A stretch of 6,405 nucleotides of DNA from Burkholderiaceae bacterium (GTDB lineage Bacteria > Pseudomonadota > Gammaproteobacteria > Burkholderiales > Burkholderiaceae_C). Made by a program: the position numbers and the translations under genes. The notes beneath the pieces are model-generated. The model had not been told where the DNA came from and did no database searches. It worked only from the letters and a program-made list of their open reading frames with translations. The stretch covers positions 1,635 through 8,039 of the forward strand of contig JANREF010000097.1 of assembly GCA_030726195.1 (NCBI GenBank), read 5' to 3'. Positions 1 through 5,394 of this stretch are shown here, in pieces; position 1 is the first letter of the stretch, and each line of letters begins with the position of its first letter.

Positions 1-630
1 CGCTGCCTTGGAGGCCCGGTAGCCATACCAACCACCCAAGGCGTTGTCGCCAATACTGCCCACCTTGGCTGACACGAAGGCCACCACCACCCGCCCACGC
101 TTGGGCAACTGGTCAAACACCGCACGCATGAGCAGCGCTGGGCCTATGGCGTTGACCTGCATGACGTGCTGTAAATACGCCGCGTCCAACTGCCGCCAAC
201 TGCGCTCGGGCTGGCCCAACTCGCTGTGCAAAAAACCTGTGGCCACCACCACTTGGCGCAAGGCCGCACCCGTGGCTTGCGTGTGCCCGCGCAACCACGC
301 TGCCGCTGCATCCAGCGTATCGGGCTGCGTGTAGTCCAGCGCAGGCGTGGTGCGCCGCCCCCAGCCCACGCTGTGGCTTGGGGGCGCGTCAGACAACGGG
401 GTGGCGCCACGGCCTTCCTGCCCCTCCTGCCCTTCATGTGTTTTGCGTTCGGTGTTGCGCGAAGCTGCTTGGTCTTGCGCCTGCAGCAATTCCAGCCAAG
501 CACGGCCCAAGCCACCGCCCGCGCCCACGACGAGGCGCAGCTGGGGTTGCGTTGGTGTTTGCGGTGCTTGCGGTGTTTGGGCAACGGCGGCTTGCCTTGT
601 TTGGTCGGTTTGGTCTATGTGCTGGGTCAT
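1..630 (-). CDS. SDR-family NAD(P)-dependent oxidoreductase, C-factor (CsgA)-like; C-terminus beyond window
   Basis: The reading frame is open from ATG (628-630) to the left edge, giving the first 210 residues with no stop. Seen: a Rossmann dinucleotide motif GAGGGLG (residues 36-42) after the first beta strand LRLVV, a VNAIGP segment with the SDR structural Asn (N160), then SAKVGSIGDN and the catalytic YxxxK (Y204, K208) in WYGYRASKAA. The GSIGDN...GGWY.YRASKAA block is typical of SDRs related to Myxococcus C-factor; these are cytosolic oxidoreductases whose substrates are mostly unknown. Two oddities: residues 1-30 are rich in Q, T and P, and residues 54-87 form a hydrophilic insertion between the first helix and second strand. 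At the usual first catalytic-Ser position there is Ala (S187-A188), which I believe is common in this subgroup. It is divergent from amn. The start is the only ATG before the Rossmann fold; no strong ribosome binding site is seen (GGGG lies 12 nt upstream). Roughly 40-60 C-terminal residues should lie outside the window. Family call sure; substrate unknown. Confidence 0.88.
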   Translation of the reverse strand, partial: MTQHIDQTDQTRQAAVAQTPQAPQTPTQPQLRLVVGAGGGLGRAWLELLQAQDQAASRNTERKTHEGQEGQEGRGATPLSDAPPSHSVGWGRRTTPALDYTQPDTLDAAAAWLRGHTQATGAALRQVVVATGFLHSELGQPERSWRQLDAAYLQHVMQVNAIGPALLMRAVFDQLPKRGRVVVAFVSAKVGSIGDNALGGWYGYRASKAA

Positions 631-730
631 GGCTGTATTGAACCCCACTGTGCAAACCCTTGGGTGCCGCTCAGGTAGCGCGGGGGTGCGGTAGCACAAA
701 GTGCCACACATTCGGTTCACAATAGTGGCC
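631..730. promoter_or_regulatory. Divergent intergenic region between the SDR gene and amn
   Basis: These 100 bases separate two divergently transcribed genes, so they should carry promoters in both directions. No convincing -35/-10 pair is visible. The best amn candidate is a CACAAT at 718-723, seven bases before the ATG at 731, which would give a leaderless or nearly leaderless message. A small inverted repeat, GCAC-AAA-GTGC (694-704), lies between the genes and could be an operator, but arms of four bases are too short to argue from. The regulatory role is inferred from gene orientation. Confidence 0.3.
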
Positions 731-2257
731 ATGACACAACCGCAGCTACCCACCCAACGCTTTACCGATGCCGCGCAGGCACTGGCTTACGTGCAGCAGA
801 TTTACGACGCCGCTGTGGCGCATTTACGCGCTGGGTTGAAAGACTTTGTAGAAGGCGAGGGTCAGCCCAGCCCCAGAACACGTGTGCGTGCGTGCTACCC
901 CATGGTGCGCTTCGAGACGCAAAGCGTCACCCGCAGCGAAGACGCCAACAAGGCCTTGTCCTACGGCTTTGTCAGTGGCGCGGGGACCTTTCAAACCACG
1001 CTCACACGCCCAGACTTGTTTGCGCACTATTACGCCAAGCAATTCACCTTGCTGCTGCAAAACCACCATGCCACGCTTGAGATCGGCGTGAGCGATGTGC
1101 CCATTCCGGTGCATTTCTCATTGGCCGAGCACGACCATGTGGAGGGACAACTCAGCGAAGCCCGGCGCGCACAACTGCCCGACGTGTTTGACCTACCCGA
1201 CCTCATGGCCATGGACGATGCCATCGCCAACGGCGACCTTGATGTCTTACCAGACGACGCCAAACCGCTGGCCTTGTTCACCGCACCGCGCGTGGACTAC
1301 TCGCTGCACCGCTTGCGCCATTACACCGGTACGTCGCCGCATGGTTTTCAAAACTTTGCCTTGCTCACCAACTACCAGTTCTACATTGACGAATTCGTGG
1401 CGCTGGGCAAGCAACTCATGCAAGACGCACACAGCCAATACATTGGCCTCATTGAGCCCGGCAACGTGCTCACACGCCGCGTGAATTTGAGCGCCTCGGA
1501 AGAGGCCGTGCTGCAAGATGCGGTGCAACACGCTGCGGGCGCGGCCCCGGCGCGCTTGCCACAAATGCCCGCCTACCATTTGGTGCGCGCCGACCGAGGC
1601 GGCATCAGCTTGGTCAACATTGGCGTGGGGCCCAGCAACGCCAAAACCATGACCGACCATATCGCCGTGCTGCGCCCCTATGCGTGGATCATGCTGGGCC
1701 ACTGCGCCGGCCTGCGCAACAGCCAAGCGCTGGGTGACTACGTCCTGGCCCACGGCTATGTGCGCGAAGACCACGTACTCGATGAAGAGCTGCCGCTGTG
1801 GGTGCCCATACCGCCGCTGGCCGAAGTGCAAATCGCACTGGCCAGTGCGGTGGCCGAGGTCACGCAGTTAGAGGGCAGCGAACTTAAAAAAGTGTTGCGC
1901 ACTGGCACAGTGGCCAGCACCGACAACCGCAACTGGGAACTGCTGCCGTTTCATGGCGAGCGCAGCACACCTGCCAAGCGCTTTTCACAGTCGCGCGCCA
2001 TTGCACTCGACATGGAAAGCGCCACGGTCGCCGCCAACGGCTTTCGCTTTCGCGTGCCCTACGGCACCTTGCTGTGCGTAAGCGACAAGCCACTGCACGG
2101 TGAAATCAAACTGCCGGGTATGGCCAACCACTTTTACCGCGAGCGTGTGAACCAGCATTTGAAAATTGGTATTTTGGCGCTGGAAAAGCTGCGCCAAGCC
2201 GGCGAGCAATTGCACAGCCGAAAGCTGCGCAGCTTCAACGAAGTGGCCTTCCAGTGA
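731..2257 (+). CDS. amn: AMP nucleosidase
   Basis: This cytosolic enzyme (EC 3.2.2.4) hydrolyses AMP to adenine and ribose 5-phosphate, and acts in purine salvage and control of the AMP pool. From the ATG at 731 the protein has 508 residues; E. coli Amn, from memory, has 484. It has the family's two parts: an N-terminal AMN-specific domain (about residues 10-190) and a C-terminal nucleoside-phosphorylase fold (about 190-500). Blocks nearly identical to E. coli Amn as I recall it: RLRHYTGT (194-201), VNIGVGPSNAKT (296-307), GHCAGLR (323-329), DMESAT (427-432), VPYGTLLCVSDKPLHGEIK (442-460, with the catalytic Asp at 452) and the end LHSRKLRSFNE. The linker before QMPAYHL is somewhat longer than in E. 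coli and Ala-rich. A GTG at 701 would add ten residues, but ATG 731 is preferred because homology starts only after it. No Shine-Dalgarno precedes either start. A DMT transporter gene follows after 30 nt, probably in one operon. Confidence 0.97.
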   Translation: MTQPQLPTQRFTDAAQALAYVQQIYDAAVAHLRAGLKDFVEGEGQPSPRTRVRACYPMVRFETQSVTRSEDANKALSYGFVSGAGTFQTTLTRPDLFAHYYAKQFTLLLQNHHATLEIGVSDVPIPVHFSLAEHDHVEGQLSEARRAQLPDVFDLPDLMAMDDAIANGDLDVLPDDAKPLALFTAPRVDYSLHRLRHYTGTSPHGFQNFALLTNYQFYIDEFVALGKQLMQDAHSQYIGLIEPGNVLTRRVNLSASEEAVLQDAVQHAAGAAPARLPQMPAYHLVRADRGGISLVNIGVGPSNAKTMTDHIAVLRPYAWIMLGHCAGLRNSQALGDYVLAHGYVREDHVLDEELPLWVPIPPLAEVQIALASAVAEVTQLEGSELKKVLRTGTVASTDNRNWELLPFHGERSTPAKRFSQSRAIALDMESATVAANGFRFRVPYGTLLCVSDKPLHGEIKLPGMANHFYRERVNQHLKIGILALEKLRQAGEQLHSRKLRSFNEVAFQ

Positions 2258-2276
2258 TGCTATGCGCCCGTGTGAT

Positions 2277-2280
2277 GGTG
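2277..2280 (+). promoter_or_regulatory. Probable ribosome binding site of the DMT transporter
   Basis: GGTG, within GATGGTG, lies seven bases before the ATG at 2288. It matches part of the GGAGGTG Shine-Dalgarno sequence at a normal spacing. An in-frame TGA at 2273-2275 rules out any longer start, so this site and the ATG at 2288 agree. Confidence 0.45.
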
Positions 2281-2287
2281 TGCGCCC

Positions 2288-3220
2288 ATGTCTAAGCTCA
2301 CGGGCAATGCGCGCGGCATGGTGTCCATGCTGCTGGCCATGGGCTGCTTTGCGCTCATGGACACCGTGCTCAAACTGTTGGCGCAAGATTTGCCCGCTAT
2401 GCAAATCGCAGCCCTGCGCGGCCTAGGCGGCATGCCGCTGGTGGCCCTGTATTTGTGGCGGCGCAACTCCATCAAGTCCATTGTGCGTGTGCAATGGGGC
2501 CTACAAATATGTCGCGGGCTGTTGGCTATTCTCATGCTGTGGAGCTTCAGCGTGGGCATCAAAGACTTGGCACTCACACAGGCCTACACCTTTTTCTTCA
2601 TAGCGCCCTTGCTGGTGTCGGTGTTGGCTTGGCCCATCTTGGGTGAGCGCGCCAGTGGCTTTCAGTGGGTCATGCTGCTGCTGGGCCTTTGTGGTGTGGT
2701 CGTCGCCCTGCGCCCATCCACACAAGGCCTCATCACATGGGGCAGCGTGGCTGTTTTGACGGCGGCTACGTGCTATGCGGTGAGCGCCGTCATCAGCAGG
2801 CGCTTGTCGCGCACCGACACCACAGACAGCCAAGTGTTTTGGGTGTTGGCGTTTTTATCGGTGGGCGCTACCGCATTGGCGCTGCCCAACTGGCAGCCCC
2901 TGAGCGCCACACACTGGGCACTCATGCCGGCCTTGGCCCTGCCAGGGTTTGTAGGCCAACTCGCGATCACAGACGCCTTCAAACATGGCCGCGCGGCGGC
3001 TGTGGCACCATTTGAATACAGCGCCTTGGGCTGGAGCATAGCCATAGACCTGGCCATTTGGTCGGTGTGGCCCGATGTCTTGACGCTTGTGGGTGCCACC
3101 ATAGTGATGACCGCAGGCCTATTGCTCATGCGCCGTGAACGCGCGGTGGTGGTGGCCAGCACACCGCTGCCCACTGCGGTGGACCCAGCCCAAGACGCGA
3201 CCCAGCCCGAACGCATGTGA
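2288..3220 (+). CDS. EamA/DMT-superfamily inner-membrane transporter
   Basis: A 310-residue polytopic inner-membrane protein with the two tandem EamA (DUF6) repeats of the drug/metabolite transporter superfamily and about ten predicted transmembrane helices. The first repeat (about residues 8-142) shows the conserved RGL after helix 2 (R44) and the helix-4 signature TFFFIAPLLVSVLAWPILGER (101-121). The second (about 150-282) contains ITDAFKHGRAAAVAPFEYSALGW (227-249) and ends in VGATIVMTAGLLLMRRER, with a 25-residue Pro/Ala-rich cytoplasmic tail. The GE pair normally found in the matching place of the second repeat is replaced by SV (259-260). Members export or import small metabolites such as amino acids, nucleobases or sugars; the substrate cannot be read from sequence. 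It starts 30 nt after amn, on the same strand and with its own ribosome binding site, so co-transcription is likely. The start is fixed by an in-frame TGA just upstream. Family sure, substrate unknown. Confidence 0.93.
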   Translation: MSKLTGNARGMVSMLLAMGCFALMDTVLKLLAQDLPAMQIAALRGLGGMPLVALYLWRRNSIKSIVRVQWGLQICRGLLAILMLWSFSVGIKDLALTQAYTFFFIAPLLVSVLAWPILGERASGFQWVMLLLGLCGVVVALRPSTQGLITWGSVAVLTAATCYAVSAVISRRLSRTDTTDSQVFWVLAFLSVGATALALPNWQPLSATHWALMPALALPGFVGQLAITDAFKHGRAAAVAPFEYSALGWSIAIDLAIWSVWPDVLTLVGATIVMTAGLLLMRRERAVVVASTPLPTAVDPAQDATQPERM

Positions 3221-3277
3221 GCATCCGCTGTGCGCGCCGGTCGGCACACCCATGCAAACTCACCATCACACTCGTGG

Positions 3278-3312
3278 GCACATGCACGTGCACGTGCACA
3301 TACACATGCATA
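3278..3312. repeat. 35-nt perfect alternating purine/pyrimidine tract with a 16-bp palindrome
   Basis: Every base from 3278 to 3312 alternates purine and pyrimidine, mostly CA/TG and CG/TG steps. Within it, 3283-3298 is a perfect palindrome, TGCACGTGCACGTGCA, containing two CACGTG hexamers. Such tracts can adopt left-handed Z-DNA or extrude as a cruciform under negative supercoiling. The tract lies between the convergent ends of the DMT transporter gene and psd, where there is no coding constraint. The alternation and palindrome are seen directly; any structural role is inference. Confidence 0.85.
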
Positions 3313-3317
3313 AGCGC

Positions 3318-3341
3318 AGGCCTTGTACCGCAATGAGGCCT
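3318..3341. terminator. Possible bidirectional terminator hairpin between convergent genes
   Basis: AGGCCT occurs at 3318-3323 and again at 3336-3341. Because the hexamer is self-complementary the copies can pair as a 6-bp GC-rich stem with a 12-nt loop, on either strand. The right arm overlaps the psd stop codon by one base. There is no real T-tract on either side, so intrinsic termination would be weak; position between convergent genes is the main support. Confidence 0.28.
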
Positions 3342-4258
3342 TAATCCAGCGGCTGCAAGTTGGCCATGGCTTGGCCCAAGCGCACCGTGCCTTGCGCCTG
3401 CCACGATGGCTCGAAGCGCAGGCGCTGCTCGGCAGCCTCTGCCACGCTGGGCCACAGCATGACCACCGTTGAGCCCAACATGAAGCGCCCCATCTCCGCG
3501 CCCTGCTCCAGTCGGGTGTCGCGCTGCGGGTAGTGCCAGTGCTGCACTGTTTTGCTGCGCGGCGGATTGACCGTACCGTGCCACACCGTGGCCATGCTGC
3601 CCACAATGGTGGCGCCCACCAACACCATGACCATGGGGCCATGGTCTGTATCAAACCAACACACCACCCGCTCGTTGCGCGCGAACAAGCCCGGCACATG
3701 CGCGGCGGTCAGTGGGCTAACAGAAAACAAGTCGCCTGGCACATAGGTCATGCGCGTGAGCGTGGCCGCGCACGGCATGTGGATGCGGTGGTAGTCCTTG
3801 GGGCTGAGGTAAATGGTGGCAAATTGGCCGCGCTCAAAGACGCGGGCCTCATCCGCCTCGCAGGCCAGCAGGCTTTGCGCTGAGTAGTGGTGGCCTTTGG
3901 CCTGAAAAATTTGACCCGCCTCAATGTCACCCAACTGACTGATGGCACCGTCGACCGGGCTGACCCAATCCGCATTGGCAATGGGGCGCACGCCACTGCG
4001 CAGCGCGCGCGTAAAAAATGCGTTGAACGTTTTGTAAGACGCCAAGTTGGGCTGCTCGGCTTCCATCATGTCCACGCCGTAGCGGCGCACAAAGTCGTTG
4101 ATGATCATGGTGGTGATCACGCCCATGGGCGTGCTGGCCACCCAGCCACCAAACTGCGTCATGGCTTTTTTGGGCCAAAGGTATTGCTGCCAAACTGCGG
4201 ATCGTTGCGACACAAGCTGCCTTACATATTGCTGCCGCACAGCGCCAAACACGCGCAT
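3341..4258 (-). CDS. psd: Phosphatidylserine decarboxylase proenzyme
   Basis: This pyruvoyl-dependent enzyme (EC 4.1.1.65) decarboxylates phosphatidylserine to phosphatidylethanolamine at the inner membrane, the last step of PE synthesis. The 305-residue protein matches the E. coli-type Psd along its length. Seen: SPVDGAISQLG (100-110) with the catalytic Asp103, AKGHHYS (120-126), YLSPKDYHRIHMP (150-162) with His157 and His160, YVPGDLFSV (172-180), LFARNERVVCWFDT (191-204), LVGATIVGS (213-221) and the self-cleavage motif LGST (261-264). Cleavage between G262 and S263 would give a beta chain of 262 residues and an alpha chain of 43 residues whose N-terminal Ser becomes the pyruvoyl group. It lacks the long acidic C-terminal tail of E. 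coli Psd. About 25 residues precede the conserved YLWPKKAMTQFGGW, so the start could lie later (for example GTG at codon 16); ATG 4258 is the only early ATG. It is a lone gene, convergent with the DMT gene and divergent from the ABC exporter. No Shine-Dalgarno is seen. Confidence 0.97.
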   Translation of the reverse strand: MRVFGAVRQQYVRQLVSQRSAVWQQYLWPKKAMTQFGGWVASTPMGVITTMIINDFVRRYGVDMMEAEQPNLASYKTFNAFFTRALRSGVRPIANADWVSPVDGAISQLGDIEAGQIFQAKGHHYSAQSLLACEADEARVFERGQFATIYLSPKDYHRIHMPCAATLTRMTYVPGDLFSVSPLTAAHVPGLFARNERVVCWFDTDHGPMVMVLVGATIVGSMATVWHGTVNPPRSKTVQHWHYPQRDTRLEQGAEMGRFMLGSTVVMLWPSVAEAAEQRLRFEPSWQAQGTVRLGQAMANLQPLD

Positions 4259-4392
4259 GAAGCATAAAGAACTAATTTAAGGTGCAATTGCGGGCGCAAA
4301 CGCCACGACACACGCACCGAACGTCCAGAATTCTATGCGTTGCAATGGCCCATGCTCATACAAGCGGTCTTTCTGACGCTAGACTAAAGCCC
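4259..4392. promoter_or_regulatory. Divergent promoter region between psd and the ABC exporter
   Basis: These 134 bases separate two divergent starts. An AT-rich patch (4262-4289) stands out from the GC-rich surroundings and contains, on the minus strand, TAAATT (4274-4279), a plausible -10 for psd fifteen bases before its ATG. On the plus strand TAGACT (4380-4385) fits a TANNNT -10 and ends seven bases before the exporter ATG at 4393, so that message would be leaderless or nearly so. No matching -35 boxes are evident at 16-18 bp. Promoter function is inferred from orientation and these weak matches. Confidence 0.3.
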
Positions 4393-5394
4393 ATGACTAC
4401 TGCCACAGCGCCTGATACGGTGACACAGCCCACAGACAACAGCTCTGCGCACGATGGTGGCAAGCCGCTGCTGCAGTGCGAACATTTGGTGAAACGCTTT
4501 GGCGACACCACTGTGGTGCAAGACCTGAGCTTTCACATCAACCCGGGCGAATGCTTGGGCATCATAGGCCCCAATGGCGCGGGCAAAACCACCACCATTC
4601 GCATGTGTTTGGGCCTCACCGCTCCAGATCAAGGCCACATTGGCTACGTGAGCGAACACGGCCAAGCGCTGCGCATGCCGCAGGATGCATTGGCCATCAA
4701 GGCCGAGCTGGGTGTGGTCAGTCAAATGGACACGCTAGACCCCGACTTTTCCTGTGAAGAAAACATCGCCGTCTACGGCCGCTACTTCGGCCTAGATGCG
4801 GCCGAGCTCAAAGCGCGCACGCCCGACTTGCTGGACTTTGCCGTGCTCAGCCACAAAGCCCATGCGCGCCCCGGCGAGCTGTCTGGCGGTATGAAGCGCC
4901 GCTTGAGCTTGGCCCGCGCGTTGGTGAACAACCCGCGCCTACTGGTGCTGGACGAGCCCACCACAGGCTTAGACCCGCAAGCGCGCCACCTGATGTGGGA
5001 GCGCCTGCAGCAGCTGCTGCAAGTGGGCAAATCGATTTTGCTCACCACCCACTTCATGGACGAGGCTGAGCGCCTATGCGACCGCTTGCTGGTGCTAGAC
5101 CACGGCCGCAAACTGGCCGAAGGCTCGCCGCGCGCACTCATTGCCCAGCACATCGAGCCCGAAGTGGTGGAGGTCTATGGCCCCGGTGCCGTGGCCTTGG
5201 CCACAGCCCCCATACGCTCGCGTGCCGACCGCGCCGAAGTGGTGGGCGACACGGTGTTCTTCTACACGCACCACGCCGCCAGTTTGTTGTTGGAGCTGGC
5301 GCGCCAGCCCCAACTGCGCACACTACACAGACCCGCCAACTTGGAAGACTTGTTCTTGAAGCTGACTGGCCGCCAAATTCGCGAAGGCGCATGA
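4393..5394 (+). CDS. ABC-2 type exporter ATP-binding subunit, NodI/DrrA family
   Basis: The 333-residue ATPase powers a small-molecule, lipid or polysaccharide-type ABC-2 exporter at the inner membrane, together with the permease encoded next. All nucleotide-binding motifs are intact: Walker A GPNGAGKT (59-66), Q-loop Gln111, signature LSGGM (163-167), Walker B LLVLDEP (183-189), D-loop GLDP (192-195) and H-loop His220. Long stretches (GMKRRLSLARALVNNP, DEPTTGLDPQARHLMWERL, LTTHFMDEAERLCDRL) and the C-terminal NLEDLFLKLTGR resemble rhizobial NodI, which exports lipochito-oligosaccharides. No nodulation genes are present, so that substrate should not be assumed; YadG-type transporters of unknown function are the nearest alternative. 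Residues 1-26 are a polar extension before the ABC domain. ATG 4393 is preferred: the frame stays open back to a GTG at 4282, but those 37 residues are Arg/His-rich and unlike the family. The stop overlaps the permease start. Confidence 0.94.
   Translation: MTTATAPDTVTQPTDNSSAHDGGKPLLQCEHLVKRFGDTTVVQDLSFHINPGECLGIIGPNGAGKTTTIRMCLGLTAPDQGHIGYVSEHGQALRMPQDALAIKAELGVVSQMDTLDPDFSCEENIAVYGRYFGLDAAELKARTPDLLDFAVLSHKAHARPGELSGGMKRRLSLARALVNNPRLLVLDEPTTGLDPQARHLMWERLQQLLQVGKSILLTTHFMDEAERLCDRLLVLDHGRKLAEGSPRALIAQHIEPEVVEVYGPGAVALATAPIRSRADRAEVVGDTVFFYTHHAASLLLELARQPQLRTLHRPANLEDLFLKLTGRQIREGA
5383..5387 (+). promoter_or_regulatory. Shine-Dalgarno of the ABC-2 permease, bearing on start choice
   Basis: GAAGG lies at 5383-5387 inside the end of the ATPase gene. 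It is three bases from the ATG at 5391 and nine bases from a second in-frame ATG at 5397. The spacing favours 5397 as the main start, although the ATGA overlap at 5391-5394 is the classic arrangement for translational coupling. The two starts differ by two residues only. Confidence 0.4.

Noticed and set aside
144..678. Several long open frames on both strands overlapping the SDR gene
   Set aside because: They are GC-rich shadow frames with Arg/Cys/Trp-rich, non-family sequences; the minus-strand frame from 630 has clear SDR motifs.
694..704. GCAC-AAA-GTGC inverted repeat as an operator
   Set aside because: Arms of only four bases are expected by chance in 100 bp of such sequence; kept only as a note in the intergenic entry.
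701..730. GTG at 701 as an upstream start of amn
   Set aside because: It adds ten residues without family similarity and has no ribosome binding site; ATG 731 fits the homology better.
1247..1831. 194-codon antisense open frame within amn
   Set aside because: The amn frame is highly conserved here; the antisense protein has no recognisable domain and is explained by codon bias.
2773..3699. 308-codon minus-strand open frame spanning the end of the DMT gene and the end of psd
   Set aside because: It runs through two unrelated well-supported genes and the repeat tract, and its translation is low-complexity and Arg/Cys/Ala-rich.
4282..4392. N-terminal extension of the ABC ATPase from GTG 4282 (or ATG 4345)
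   Set aside because: The extra residues are Arg/His-rich, unlike NodI-type ATPases, and occupy the divergent promoter region.
5076..5390. Upstream extension of the permease frame by 105 codons
   Set aside because: This is the ATPase gene read in another frame; the translated sequence is low-complexity and Arg-rich, and the permease begins at the ATGA overlap.
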